A stretch of DNA of 64,000 bases from Arthrobacter sp. MYb213 (lineage in GTDB: Bacteria > Actinomycetota > Actinomycetes > Actinomycetales > Micrococcaceae): positions 1-64,000 of the forward strand of contig NZ_PCQA01000003.1 in NCBI RefSeq assembly GCF_002979915.1, written 5' to 3'. The notes beneath the pieces are model-generated. The model did no database searches. It was not told the origin of the DNA and saw only the letters and a program-made list of their open reading frames with translations. Made by a program: the position numbers and the translations under genes. This document shows, in pieces, positions 26,595 to 35,912 of the stretch (within the stretch, counting starts at the first letter, position 1; each line of letters starts with the position of its first letter).

Positions 26595-28052
26595 ATGTCT
26601 ACTGTTACTTCGAGCACCACGGGTACGGATAAAACCTTCTTCGGTCACCCGCGCGCGCTTGCAAACCTCTTTAGTGTCGAGATGTGGGAGCGTTTCTCCT
26701 TCTACGGCATGCAGGCCCTACTGGCCTATTACATGTACTACGAGGTCACCGCCGGTGGCCTCGGGATGGATCAGGGCCTAGCGCTGTCACTGGTCGGCGC
26801 GTACGGCGGCGCCGTATACCTGTCCACCATTTTGGGTGCTTGGCTCTCGGACCGACTCTTCGGTTCCGAGCGAGTGCTGTTCTTCTCCGCGATCGGCATC
26901 ATGGCCGGACACGTCGCACTGGCACTATTGCCGGGCTACGTTGGACTCACCATTGGCCTGATCCTGGTGGCCATCGGCTCCGGTGGCCTGAAGGCCAACG
27001 CAGTAGCCTTGGTCGGTTCGCTGTACTCCAAGGAAGACTCACGTATCGACGCGGGCTTCTCACTGTTCTACATGGGCGTGAATGTTGGCGGTCTACTCGG
27101 CCCGCTACTGACCGGCCTATTGCACAAGCAGTTCGGCTTCCACGTGGGCTTCGGCGCCGCCGCCGTAGGTATGGCAATTGGCCTGTTGATCTACTCCAAG
27201 GGTCGCAAAAACCTTCCGGAGACCGCGGGGCACGTGGCCAACCCACTGCCAGCCGGCGAACACAAACGCTACATCGGGATCTTCGCAGCCATCGTGGTTT
27301 TGATTGTGTTGGTCTTCGCGCTGAAGATCGTCACCCCGGCAAATCTTGCTAGCACCATCGCCTACGTAGTCATCGCCGCTTCGGTGGTCTACTTCGTGTT
27401 GATTTTGCGCAGCAAGAAAATTGACGCCACCGAGCGTAAGCATGTCTGGGCGTTCATCCCGTTCTACATCGGCTCGGCAGCTTTCTGGGCATTGTTCCAG
27501 CAGCAGTTCACCTTCATCGCGGCCTACTCCGATACCCGTTTGGATCGTCACCTCGGCGGCTGGGAGATGCCTGCCAGCTGGGTCCAGTCGATCAACCCGG
27601 TCTTCATTATCTTGTTGGCCAGCGTCTTCGCAGGACTGTGGACCAAGTTGGGCAACCGCCAGCCGCGCACTTCGGTGAAGTTCGGCTTGGCGTTGGTTGT
27701 CGTGGGTGCGGCATTCTTATGCTTCATTCCGCTCGAATCGCTGGAAATGACACCGCTGTTGGCGCTCGTTGGCATCTTGTTGCTGTGCACCATCGCCGAG
27801 TTGCTGCTGTCCCCGATCGGTCAGGCGGTGGCCACCAAGCTGGCTCCGGCGGCTTTCGGTACGCAGATGATCGCGCTGTTCTTCCTGTCCGTATCGCTGG
27901 GCACCACGCTGTCGGGCGTGCTGGCCGGTTACTACGTTGAAGGCAACGAAATCCCTTACTTCATCGCGATGGGCGGTACCGCTATCGTGCTGGGTGTGGC
28001 AATGATTGCAGCTACCCCGGCTTTGAAGAAGCTCATGGGCTCCGTGCTCTAA
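26595..28052 (+). CDS. POT/PTR family proton-dependent oligopeptide transporter
   Basis: A 485-residue membrane protein with about 14 helices, an MFS member importing di- and tripeptides with protons. The N-terminal signature VEMWERFSFYGMQALLAYYMYYE contains the ExxERFxYY-type motif, and GSGGLKANAVALVGSLY is the second PTR2 motif. It follows the amidase by 95 bases, so the two might work together on short peptides or amides, which is speculative. Confidence 0.93.
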   Translation: MSTVTSSTTGTDKTFFGHPRALANLFSVEMWERFSFYGMQALLAYYMYYEVTAGGLGMDQGLALSLVGAYGGAVYLSTILGAWLSDRLFGSERVLFFSAIGIMAGHVALALLPGYVGLTIGLILVAIGSGGLKANAVALVGSLYSKEDSRIDAGFSLFYMGVNVGGLLGPLLTGLLHKQFGFHVGFGAAAVGMAIGLLIYSKGRKNLPETAGHVANPLPAGEHKRYIGIFAAIVVLIVLVFALKIVTPANLASTIAYVVIAASVVYFVLILRSKKIDATERKHVWAFIPFYIGSAAFWALFQQQFTFIAAYSDTRLDRHLGGWEMPASWVQSINPVFIILLASVFAGLWTKLGNRQPRTSVKFGLALVVVGAAFLCFIPLESLEMTPLLALVGILLLCTIAELLLSPIGQAVATKLAPAAFGTQMIALFFLSVSLGTTLSGVLAGYYVEGNEIPYFIAMGGTAIVLGVAMIAATPALKKLMGSVL

Positions 28053-28071
28053 GGCTTCAAAGCACCAAAGG

Positions 28072-28098
28072 CAGGCTCTACCTCTCGGGTGGAGCCTG
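28072..28098 (+). terminator. intrinsic terminator after the POT transporter
   Basis: Stem CAGGCTC (28072-28078) / GAGCCTG (28092-28098), extended inward by wobble and A-T/G-C pairs, followed by TTTTTT. A strong rho-independent terminator. Confidence 0.9.
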
Positions 28099-28105
28099 TT
28101 TTTTA

Positions 28106-28426
28106 TTACGCGAAATCGTTGAGCCCGGAGTAGTCGAAGTTTTCAGCATATCCAACGGAAAACCAAATGGCCCAGATGATAAACGCGTAGAACAGGACCG
28201 CGATAGCTAGCCCTACCCACGAGGTAATCAAGCCTGCCAGGCTCAGTCCACGGACAGTCGGTTCGCGCCGATACCCCATATGGCCGGTAATAATGCCGGC
28301 CAAGGGAACTAAGATGAGTAGACATAGGCCGAGCATCGATAAGATGCCCAGCACAAGCGACGCCGTCGAAAGCCCTACTGGCTGACGTGGCTGCTGATAC
28401 GGATTGCTCGGGTAGTAAGTCATCAC
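28106..28426 (-). CDS. DUF4190 family small membrane protein
   Basis: A 105-106-residue protein: a Pro/Gln/Tyr-rich N terminus (YYPSNPYQQPRQP), then two transmembrane helices (about 24-50 and 62-90) with GIITGHMGYRREP between them, the DUF4190 hallmark. Role unknown. GTG 28426 or ATG 28423 may be the start; TAGAAT (28435-28440) lies eight bases upstream of the GTG, so it too may be leaderless. Confidence 0.8.
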   Translation of the reverse strand: MMTYYPSNPYQQPRQPVGLSTASLVLGILSMLGLCLLILVPLAGIITGHMGYRREPTVRGLSLAGLITSWVGLAIAVLFYAFIIWAIWFSVGYAENFDYSGLNDFA

Positions 28427-28475
28427 TTTTGATTATTCTACGAACCCGCGCAGAAGCACAAAGATAAGAGAGAAC

Positions 28476-30092
28476 ATGGCCCACGAACGTGCCGGGACAC
28501 CTGCCCGCGAAGCAGATCTCATCGACCTAGACGCTGTCCTTGAATCTTACTCATCGATCCGCCCAGCGGCCGATAACCCAGACCAGGCAGTCATTTTCGG
28601 CACCTCCGGTCACCGTGGCAGCTCGCTGAAGGGAACCTTCAACGAACTTCATATCGCGGCCATCACCCAGGCCGTGGTGGATTATCGTCAGGGAGCGGGA
28701 ATCACCGGACCGATGTACGTGGGCAAGGATAGCCATGCGCTATCGGAGCCGGCCTACCGGACCGTCTTAGAGGTGTTATCCGGCAATGGTGTCGCGGTGC
28801 TTGCCGACTCAGGGCTGACGCCAACCCCTGCGGTCAGCCACGCTATCTTGGTGCACAATGCGCGCGGCGCAGAGCAGGCCGATGGACTGATTATCACGCC
28901 TTCGCATAACCCTCCGGCGGATGGTGGCATCAAATACAACCCGCCACACGGCGGTCCGGCAGAATCCGAAATCACCGCACCAATCGCTGCGCGCGCCAAT
29001 GAACTTATGGTTACCGGGGAAATCCTTCGCGGAACCGACGACGCCCAAGATTTTGATTTTCGTGAACTGTACATCACCGATTTGGCTACGGTGATCGACT
29101 TTAAAGCGATTGCCGATTCTGGTATTTCGATTGGCGCCGATCCACTAGGTGGCGCTTCGGTGCATTACTGGGCTGAGATTGGTCGACGTTACGGGTTGAA
29201 CTTGACCGTGGTCAACGAACAGGTGGATCCCCGCTTTGGATTCATGACCTTGGATAAAGATGGCAAGATCCGCATGGACTGCTCCTCGGCACATGCCATG
29301 GCTTCACTGGTGGCCAACCGCGACAAGTTCGACATCTCCACGGGCAATGACGCGGATGCCGACCGTCACGGCATCGTCACCCCAGATGCCGGGCTGATGA
29401 ACCCAAACCACTTTCTGGCGGTAGCGATCGATTACCTCCTGACCCACCGCCCGCAGTGGCCAGCGGATGCACAGATCGGCAAAACTCTGGTCTCCTCGGT
29501 GCTGATCGACAAGGTGGTTGCCGCACACGGTCGCGTATTGCGCGAGGTACCGGTGGGTTTCAAATACTTCGTTGAACCGCTGGCCTCAGGCAAGGTGGCG
29601 TTCTGTGGAGAGGAATCGGCTGGAGCCAGCTTCTTGGATTTCACCGGTCAGGCATTCAGCACCGACAAGGATGGGCTGATGTTGGCATTACTGGCCAGTG
29701 AGATTCGCGCGGTCACGGGCAAAAGCCCAAGCCAGCGTCATGCCGAGCTGGTAGTCGAACATGGGGCGAGCTTCTACGATCGCTTTGACGCCCCAGCCAA
29801 CCGTGAGCAGAAGTCGGTTCTGGGCAAGCTAAACCCGCAGGCGGTCACGGCAACCGAACTCGCCGGGGACCAGATCACCACAAAGCGCACCGAGGCCTCG
29901 GGCTTTGCCATCGGCGGGCTGAAGGTCTCTAGCGAGCACGCCTGGTTTGCGGCACGCCCCTCGGGAACCGAAGATATCTACAAGATTTACGCGGAGTCCA
30001 CTCGCTCCGCAGAGCACCTCGCGCAGGTTTTGCGCGAGGCGCAGATCATCGTCAACGCTGCGCTTAGCGCAGGGTCCACGGATCGATCTTAA
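28476..30092 (+). CDS. pgm: phosphoglucomutase (alpha-D-glucose phosphate-specific)
   Basis: Interconverts glucose 1-phosphate and glucose 6-phosphate, linking glycogen/trehalose metabolism to glycolysis. 538 residues. FGTSGHRGSS, the phosphoserine loop TPSHNP (Ser143), the metal loop DADADRHGI, the sugar loop GEESAGASFLD and the phosphate loop RPSGTEDIYKIY are all intact. AGAGAG precedes the ATG. Its last 29 bases overlap the convergent permease gene. It could use glucose 1-phosphate from the GH65 phosphorylase encoded elsewhere in the window. Confidence 0.95.
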   Translation: MAHERAGTPAREADLIDLDAVLESYSSIRPAADNPDQAVIFGTSGHRGSSLKGTFNELHIAAITQAVVDYRQGAGITGPMYVGKDSHALSEPAYRTVLEVLSGNGVAVLADSGLTPTPAVSHAILVHNARGAEQADGLIITPSHNPPADGGIKYNPPHGGPAESEITAPIAARANELMVTGEILRGTDDAQDFDFRELYITDLATVIDFKAIADSGISIGADPLGGASVHYWAEIGRRYGLNLTVVNEQVDPRFGFMTLDKDGKIRMDCSSAHAMASLVANRDKFDISTGNDADADRHGIVTPDAGLMNPNHFLAVAIDYLLTHRPQWPADAQIGKTLVSSVLIDKVVAAHGRVLREVPVGFKYFVEPLASGKVAFCGEESAGASFLDFTGQAFSTDKDGLMLALLASEIRAVTGKSPSQRHAELVVEHGASFYDRFDAPANREQKSVLGKLNPQAVTATELAGDQITTKRTEASGFAIGGLKVSSEHAWFAARPSGTEDIYKIYAESTRSAEHLAQVLREAQIIVNAALSAGSTDRS

Positions 30093-31506
30093 CCTCTGGT
30101 TGCTTGCGGGTCACCCACCAGTGACCCGCCCAGAGCAGCAGGAAGAGCGGTAGACCGATGTAGCTGGAGAGTACCTCTAGCACGCGGCCATCAACGACCG
30201 CCCCGTAGTTCTGTCCGGCGATCACCACGATCAAGATGACAAACGCGAGGATGGGCCCCAACGGGAACAGTGGCGCTTTATAGGGCAGCTTTGTCAGATC
30301 TTGACCGCTGGCTATGTATGCCTTGCGGAACTTGTAATGACTTACTGCAATGCCCACCCAGGCGATAAAGCCGGAGAGTCCGGAGACGTTGAGCAGCCAC
30401 GTGTAGGCAGAGCCCTGGCCAATAATTGCGGTGAGGAATCCGAAAAGACCTACCGAAGCTGTCAATAGCATCGCGGGCACCGGAACACCACGGCGGTTTA
30501 GGCGAGCAAAGATCTTCGGGGCCTTACCGTCAAGAGCCATCGAGTAAAGCATACGAGCAGAGGCATATAGTCCTGAGTTGCCCGCCGAGAGAATCGCGGA
30601 CAGGATTACCGCGTTCATCAACGCGGCAGCAAAGGCAATGCCGGCCCGCTCGAAGACCATGGTGAACGGTGAGCTGGCAATATCGGCTTCCCCACTGGAA
30701 AGCAGGCTCGGATCGGCATATGGAAGCAACGTGCCGATAATGAAGATCGCGCCCACGTAGAAGAGCATGATGCGCCAGAAGATCGCCTTGATGGCCCGAG
30801 GAATATCGCGCTGTGGATTCTCTGCTTCACCTGCGGCCACACCAACTAGCTCGGTGCCCTGGAATGAGAAGCCTGCGATCATAAATACCGACACCACCGA
30901 AAGCCAACCGCCCACGAAGGGTGCGTCTCCGTTTGTCCAGTTACTGAAGCCCGGCGAGCTGTCGCCCAAAATTCCCAGCACCATGGCCACGCCGGCAATG
31001 AGGAAGACGATGACGGTGATGACCTTGATCATCGCGAGCCAATATTCGCTCTCGCCAAAGGCCTTGGTGGACAGCGCGTTTAGTCCTGTCAGCAAGAGCA
31101 GGAAGATACCCGCCCAGATCCATCCGGGAACATCCGGTAACCAGTAGGACATCACGATGCCGGCCGCCACTAATTCTGCGGCCACGGTAATTGCCCAGTT
31201 AAACCAGTAGTTCCAGCCGATAGCGAAGCCAAAGTGTCGGTTGACGAAGACCGAGGCGTAGGTCTGGAAGGAACCAGATACCGGCAGTCGGGCACTCATT
31301 TCACCCAGTGATTGCATCAGCAGCAGCACCATCGCGCCAATGAGCGCATAGGCCAGCAGTGATCCGCCGGGTCCTGCTTGAGCGATGGTGCCGCCGGAGG
31401 CTACAAAGAGCCCGGTGCCGATAGACCCGCCAATGGCGATCATCTGCATATGGCGGGCTTTGAGACCGCGCTTTAAGCCATCGGTGGGGGCTACGGGCTT
31501 GGTCAT
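30064..31506 (-). CDS. amino acid permease (APC superfamily, AAT type)
   Basis: A 480-residue proton-driven amino acid importer with about 12 helices. LKRGLKARHMQMIAIGGSIGTGLFVASGGTI and FSFQGTELVGVAAGEAENPQRDIPRAI are diagnostic for the AAT family (GABA, aromatic and basic amino acid permeases). ATG 31506 follows GCAGGAG; the in-frame extension to 31554 has no support. Substrate not determinable. Confidence 0.93.
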   Translation of the reverse strand: MTKPVAPTDGLKRGLKARHMQMIAIGGSIGTGLFVASGGTIAQAGPGGSLLAYALIGAMVLLLMQSLGEMSARLPVSGSFQTYASVFVNRHFGFAIGWNYWFNWAITVAAELVAAGIVMSYWLPDVPGWIWAGIFLLLLTGLNALSTKAFGESEYWLAMIKVITVIVFLIAGVAMVLGILGDSSPGFSNWTNGDAPFVGGWLSVVSVFMIAGFSFQGTELVGVAAGEAENPQRDIPRAIKAIFWRIMLFYVGAIFIIGTLLPYADPSLLSSGEADIASSPFTMVFERAGIAFAAALMNAVILSAILSAGNSGLYASARMLYSMALDGKAPKIFARLNRRGVPVPAMLLTASVGLFGFLTAIIGQGSAYTWLLNVSGLSGFIAWVGIAVSHYKFRKAYIASGQDLTKLPYKAPLFPLGPILAFVILIVVIAGQNYGAVVDGRVLEVLSSYIGLPLFLLLWAGHWWVTRKQPEVKIDPWTLR

Positions 31507-31583
31507 GCGAATGCTCCTGCTTTTAAGATTTTTGGGCCTTAACAAGCATTCCACCTCAGGCGACTCAACAGCTATGAACCGCG

Positions 31584-33017
31584 CTACAGTAAGCGATCAA
31601 TAATCTTTCGCTTAGCCCATGTATATGGAGGATATATTGCGCTCAGAGTGTCAATGACCGTCGTTTTGCTGAGTTCTGAACGAATTTGCGAAAGACGATC
31701 GAAGCCAAACTTGCCATGGTACGACCCCATTCCACTGGCACCAACCCCACCGAAGGGTAATGACGGAATAATCATTTGAGCCAGTGGCGCGTTGTGCACG
31801 ATGGCGCCCGCACGCACCCGATCCGAAAAGATTGACTGCAGTCGTGGGGACTCACTCATCAGATAGGCAGCCAACGGGGAAGGGCGCGCGGCGATAAATT
31901 CGAGCGCCTCATCGAAGGAAGACACCTCGATGACCGGCAGGATGGGACCGAAGATTTCCTCTGTCATCAACGGTGAGTCCAGATCAACGTTGCGCATGAT
32001 GGTCGGTGCGATACGCAGCGTTTGTTCGTCATAGTCACCGCCGTGGGCAATATCGCCCGAGTCAAGCATGCTCACGAGTCGGTCGAAGTGGTTTCGGCTG
32101 ACGATCCGGCCAAAATCCTGATGGTTGATCGGATCCTTACCGTAAAAACTGGTGATCGCCTGGCCCAAACGGCTAATCAGCGCATCGGTATCTGCGAAGG
32201 ACAACACGTAGTCCGGTGCGACACAGGTTTGGCCTGCATTCATGAACTTCGCGTAGGCCAGACGCTTGGCGCTCGGCAAGAGATGGTTATCAACCACGGC
32301 TGGGCTCTTACCACCTAACTCCAGCGTGGTGGGAGTCAGATGTTTCGCCGCGGCCTGCGCCACGATGCGGGCAACTTTTTCTCCGCCGGTGTAAAAAATG
32401 TGATCCCAGCGCGCTGCGAGTAGCTCCGTGGCAGTATCCACGCCACCCTCGACTACCGCATAGACCCGGGAATCCAGATACATCGGCAGGAGTTTGGCCA
32501 GCACCCCGGAGGTCACCGGGGCAAGCTCGGAGGGTTTCAGTAGCGCGGCGTTACCAGCGGCGATGGCTGCAACTAGCGGGGCCAGCATTAACTGCAATGG
32601 ATAGTTCCACGGCCCAATAATTAGTACGACGCCCAACGGGCGTGGCTCAACCTTTGCGATGGCCGGTTGCAGTGCGAGCGGCACCTTCACGCTAGTGGAA
32701 TCCATCCACTCGGCCAGGTGCTTCTGGGCATGGTCGATTTCCGATCGGACCACGTCAATTTCGCTGAACTTTGCTTCCGTGGCCCCCTTCCCCAGATCCT
32801 GATTTAGCGCCTCAACGAACTCCCCGGTACGTTCGGCCAACATTTTTTCTAGGGCGCGTAGCTGCCCGGCACGAAAGCGCCGCGGGTGTGTGATGCGGGT
32901 GTCCGCGGAATGACGCAGATGTTCCAAGACCGTGGCAATACGCGAGGGATGTTCATCGACCGGTGGCGCGGAGTCGCCGACGGGATCGGGCAAAGGATTT
33001 GAGGTGAAGAGACCCAT
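31584..33017 (-). CDS. aldehyde dehydrogenase family protein
   Basis: A 477-residue NAD(P)-dependent aldehyde dehydrogenase of the class 3/YwdH-like type. LELGGKSPAVV (general-base Glu) and NAGQTCVAPDYVL (nucleophile Cys) are present, with IIGPWNYPLQLMLAPL for the dinucleotide. The C-terminal WAKRKIIDRLL tail is typical of membrane-associated class 3 forms. TAGCAT (33024-33029) lies exactly six bases upstream of the ATG. Gap to the downstream permease is about 77 bases; co-transcription is possible. Confidence 0.93.
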   Translation of the reverse strand: MGLFTSNPLPDPVGDSAPPVDEHPSRIATVLEHLRHSADTRITHPRRFRAGQLRALEKMLAERTGEFVEALNQDLGKGATEAKFSEIDVVRSEIDHAQKHLAEWMDSTSVKVPLALQPAIAKVEPRPLGVVLIIGPWNYPLQLMLAPLVAAIAAGNAALLKPSELAPVTSGVLAKLLPMYLDSRVYAVVEGGVDTATELLAARWDHIFYTGGEKVARIVAQAAAKHLTPTTLELGGKSPAVVDNHLLPSAKRLAYAKFMNAGQTCVAPDYVLSFADTDALISRLGQAITSFYGKDPINHQDFGRIVSRNHFDRLVSMLDSGDIAHGGDYDEQTLRIAPTIMRNVDLDSPLMTEEIFGPILPVIEVSSFDEALEFIAARPSPLAAYLMSESPRLQSIFSDRVRAGAIVHNAPLAQMIIPSLPFGGVGASGMGSYHGKFGFDRLSQIRSELSKTTVIDTLSAIYPPYTWAKRKIIDRLL

Positions 33018-33102
33018 GGGTTGATGCTACTTCATTAGCCGTCAAGATCTTCCGTTTGTATCAAGTAGTTGCTACATTAGTTTTCAGCCAACGAAGGAAA
33101 TT

Positions 33103-34632
33103 ATGGATCAGCTCTCCTCCGCTACATTCGGAATCGCAATCGGTGCCTCCTTGATCTATCTGTGGCTACGTTTGGTAGCCCAGCAGGACGACCGCCCGGC
33201 GCTCACCCGCGCACGCTCGCATTCCTTCTGGTGTGCGCTGATCGCTTTCTTCGTCTGTACTTCTGGCTCGGCCGGAGATCTACAAGATACCGTCACAGGT
33301 TCGGAGATTGGTGTCGCTGAAGTTATAGACTCCATCAACCCGGGACTTTGGTTACTACTGATCTACCTACTGGGACTTTATTCGTGGCCGAAGTCGGTCA
33401 CCGCCGTGCGCGCCGCCTCATTGGAACCTCGCTCGGTGTTCACCCCATTGCCTCGGGCGCTGAGTCTGATCGCAGGCCTGGTATTTCTGGGCTCCACAAC
33501 CGCACTATTTTTCATCCGTGATGTCACAGGATATCCCGCACAATTTGCCGTGGAATCCTTCGATTCCACTGGCGGCGGCGGGACCATACAAAGTGCTCAG
33601 GAAGGGTTAGCTGAGGCCACAACACTCATCCCCCTATATGCGTTGAACCTGGCTTCATTAGGTCTTGGGCTGCTGATCGCCGCGGCCTTGATTCTGTTCC
33701 GCAAACCCTTGGGTTCACTGACTCCCCACGACAATCAGGTAATCCGTGCCATCTGGCTAAATCGACTCTTCCGCACCGCAATCCTTGGCTTCGCGGCCGT
33801 GGGCGCAGGCGCGCTACAGTACAAGTCGTCCTGGTTACTCAACCTTTACCCCGAGGCAGACGCTTATCGGTTATGGCAGAACATCGCGAATTTTACGATG
33901 TTACCGATTTTCATTCTTGTAGCCGCGTGGGCGCCTCCCACAAACTTTGGTAAAAATGCAGGCACCGTGCCGAGCAGCGCCTTTTCGCGCATGCGCGAAA
34001 ACCTCTTCTCCCTAGGCTTTATCACCACCGCACTCAGCCTGGTGGTGTTGGCCCTGATGCCATGGTCCAGGCAGAGCGAAGTGAGCTTCGAAACCCTTCC
34101 CGGGGAAGATGCCCCACAGGTGATGCTGCTGCTGGTGGGCTTTGTCGCCCTATACCTGGTACTAAACGCCGGATACTTGGGATATGTGCACCAAAGCTCC
34201 AAATCCATTCACCACCAGGCACGCAATGTTCGGAATCTTCCGCGCTATATATATGTAGTTGCCGGGATCTTGATCCTTGGCAGTGGTTATCTACTGATCA
34301 ATCCCCCATTAAAATATTTCTGGGGGCTGGTCAAAGTCGGTCCGACTTTTGCACTGCTGATGGTCCTCGCGGTCCTCATGCTGACCGCCGGATATATTTG
34401 GTGGACGCGACGGGTGTCCCTACCCTGGCAGGTCAATGATGAGCAAGAAATTTGGTACCGCCGGGTGCTGGAATTTCGAGCACTGCGCACCGGAACCGCT
34501 GCCATCCTCATGATGCCTGGCTGGGGCTACGCGCCTGCCCCGTACCTGTGGGCCGCCGCCGTTGTCGTCTTCTGTTGCCCGGCGGTCATCGTCCTGGCTC
34601 GGCCAGCGGCGAAAGTACGCCAACTGGTATGA
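33103..34632 (+). CDS. large multi-pass membrane protein of unknown function
   Basis: I do not recognise this 509-residue protein. About 12 hydrophobic segments spread over the whole length, with soluble loops near 145-180 (Gly/Ser-rich SFDSTGGGGTIQ) and near 315-340. The C-terminal third has YIWWTRRVSLPWQVNDEQEIWYRRVLEFRALRTG before a last helix pair. GAAGGA precedes ATG 33103. Its stop overlaps the start of the next GntR gene (ATGA), so they are coupled. YtrA-type regulators usually control such membrane proteins or ABC exporters, so an envelope or export role is possible. Confidence 0.75.
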   Translation: MDQLSSATFGIAIGASLIYLWLRLVAQQDDRPALTRARSHSFWCALIAFFVCTSGSAGDLQDTVTGSEIGVAEVIDSINPGLWLLLIYLLGLYSWPKSVTAVRAASLEPRSVFTPLPRALSLIAGLVFLGSTTALFFIRDVTGYPAQFAVESFDSTGGGGTIQSAQEGLAEATTLIPLYALNLASLGLGLLIAAALILFRKPLGSLTPHDNQVIRAIWLNRLFRTAILGFAAVGAGALQYKSSWLLNLYPEADAYRLWQNIANFTMLPIFILVAAWAPPTNFGKNAGTVPSSAFSRMRENLFSLGFITTALSLVVLALMPWSRQSEVSFETLPGEDAPQVMLLLVGFVALYLVLNAGYLGYVHQSSKSIHHQARNVRNLPRYIYVVAGILILGSGYLLINPPLKYFWGLVKVGPTFALLMVLAVLMLTAGYIWWTRRVSLPWQVNDEQEIWYRRVLEFRALRTGTAAILMMPGWGYAPAPYLWAAAVVVFCCPAVIVLARPAAKVRQLV

Positions 34633-34997
34633 GCCAACATATTTTTGTGGATTTGAATGCCGCATTGCCGCCCTATGCGCAGATCCGCACGCAATTTTCT
34701 TCCCTCATTTCGCTCGGTGAGCTACCTGCTGGCAGTAAATTACCCACCGTACGCGCGTTGGCTACCGATTTAGGGGTAGCTTCGGGAACCGTGGCACGTG
34801 CCTATAAAGAACTTGAGGCGGCCGGGCTGGTGACCTCCCGCAGACGTGCCGGAACCGTGGTTAACTCCGTGCCCGCTACGGAAGAAATTAACGATGAGCT
34901 GATTGAAGCGGTGGATAAAGTGTGGCGCTTGGCCCACGAGCAAGGAATCGATGAACTGACAGTCAAAGCGCTCGTGCAACGCCGGGCGCGTAGCTAA
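34629..34997 (+). CDS. GntR family regulator, YtrA subfamily
   Basis: A 122-residue DNA-binding protein: winged helix about 10-75 (PPYAQIRTQFSSLI, LPTVRALATDLGVASGTVARAYKELEAAGLV, RRRAGTVV) and a short C-terminal helical tail, as in the YtrA subgroup that lacks a large ligand domain. ATG 34629 overlaps the membrane-protein stop. It most likely controls its own operon. The effector is unknown, though YtrA members often respond to cell-envelope stress. Confidence 0.9.
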   Translation: MSQHIFVDLNAALPPYAQIRTQFSSLISLGELPAGSKLPTVRALATDLGVASGTVARAYKELEAAGLVTSRRRAGTVVNSVPATEEINDELIEAVDKVWRLAHEQGIDELTVKALVQRRARS

Positions 34998-35039
34998 ATT
35001 TGTTCTTCGTACACTAATCTGAGTACGCTCGACTGAAGT

Positions 35040-35113
35040 GACACGGGGTGTCGGATTCACCGACTGAGATGAGACCCGTCGAACCTGAACTAGTTCAAAC
35101 TAGCGGAGGGATG
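35040..35113 (+). promoter_or_regulatory. TPP riboswitch (THI element)
   Basis: The conserved core is readable in order: CGGGGTG (35044-35050), CTGAGA (35064-35069), GAGACCCG (35071-35078), GAACCTGA (35081-35088) and the closing TAGCGGAGGGA (35101-35111). All match the thiamine pyrophosphate aptamer. The GGAGGG in the closing block is also the ribosome site of thiM, seven bases before its ATG, so ligand binding probably blocks translation initiation directly. No separate terminator is seen between aptamer and gene. Confidence 0.93.
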
Positions 35114-35117
35114 TCGC

Positions 35118-35912
35118 ATGACTCTAGTGACCGTTGCCCAAAAATATCGGCAACAATCGCCCTTGGTGTTTTGCCTGACCAACACTGTGGTCACAAATTT
35201 CACCGCCAATGTACTACTTGCTTCCGGTGCTTCTCCGTCGATGACAAACCTTCCTGGGGAGGCCGGTCCATTCGCCGCTATAGCGTCCGCGGTGTTGGTA
35301 AATCTGGGGACGCCGAGCACCGAACAACTACTCGCAATGGACGAAGCGGTACACGGTGCGACCAAAGCTGGAACACCGTGGGTATTGGATCCTGTGGCAG
35401 TGGGCGCCTTGCCGGTGCGTACCGAATTCGCCCGAAAGATCCTTGCCCAACATCCCACATTGATTCGCGGTAATGCTTCAGAGATCCTCGCACTGGCTGG
35501 ATATCAGTCCACCGGGCGTGGAGTAGATGCCCAGGACACCGTATCCGCAGCGATCAGCGCAGGACGAGAACTGGCGCAGAATTACGGGAGCGTGGTGGCA
35601 ATTTCTGGGGCAGCCGACGCGATTATTGATGCCAATCGCACCACCTTGGTCCATAGCAATGGCATCGGTCTCACCGGGATAACCGGTGGTGGGTGCGCAC
35701 TGGGCGCGGTGTGTGCCGGCATGCTGGCGAGCACCGATGATCCTTTTGAAGCGACCATTGCGGCTCACGGCATGTATGGCTTAGCCGCCGAGAAGTCGTT
35801 AGCGCTCAGCCGCGGTCCGGGAAGCTTTGCCGCAGCTTTCCTCGACGAACTTTCACTATTTGACCCGGAAGACCTGCTCAATCTGCGCCTTCAGGAGGCA
35901 AACCATGCGTGA
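35118..35912 (+). CDS. thiM: hydroxyethylthiazole kinase
   Basis: Salvages the thiazole part of thiamine by phosphorylating 4-methyl-5-hydroxyethylthiazole. 264 residues. SPLVFCLTNTVVTNFTANVLLASGASPSM, VLDPVAVGALPVRT, LIRGNASEILAL and GITGGGCALGAVCAGMLA are ThiM motifs. Controlled by the TPP riboswitch just upstream. First gene of the thiM-thiE-thiD/tenA-permease operon. Confidence 0.95.
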   Translation: MTLVTVAQKYRQQSPLVFCLTNTVVTNFTANVLLASGASPSMTNLPGEAGPFAAIASAVLVNLGTPSTEQLLAMDEAVHGATKAGTPWVLDPVAVGALPVRTEFARKILAQHPTLIRGNASEILALAGYQSTGRGVDAQDTVSAAISAGRELAQNYGSVVAISGAADAIIDANRTTLVHSNGIGLTGITGGGCALGAVCAGMLASTDDPFEATIAAHGMYGLAAEKSLALSRGPGSFAAAFLDELSLFDPEDLLNLRLQEANHA

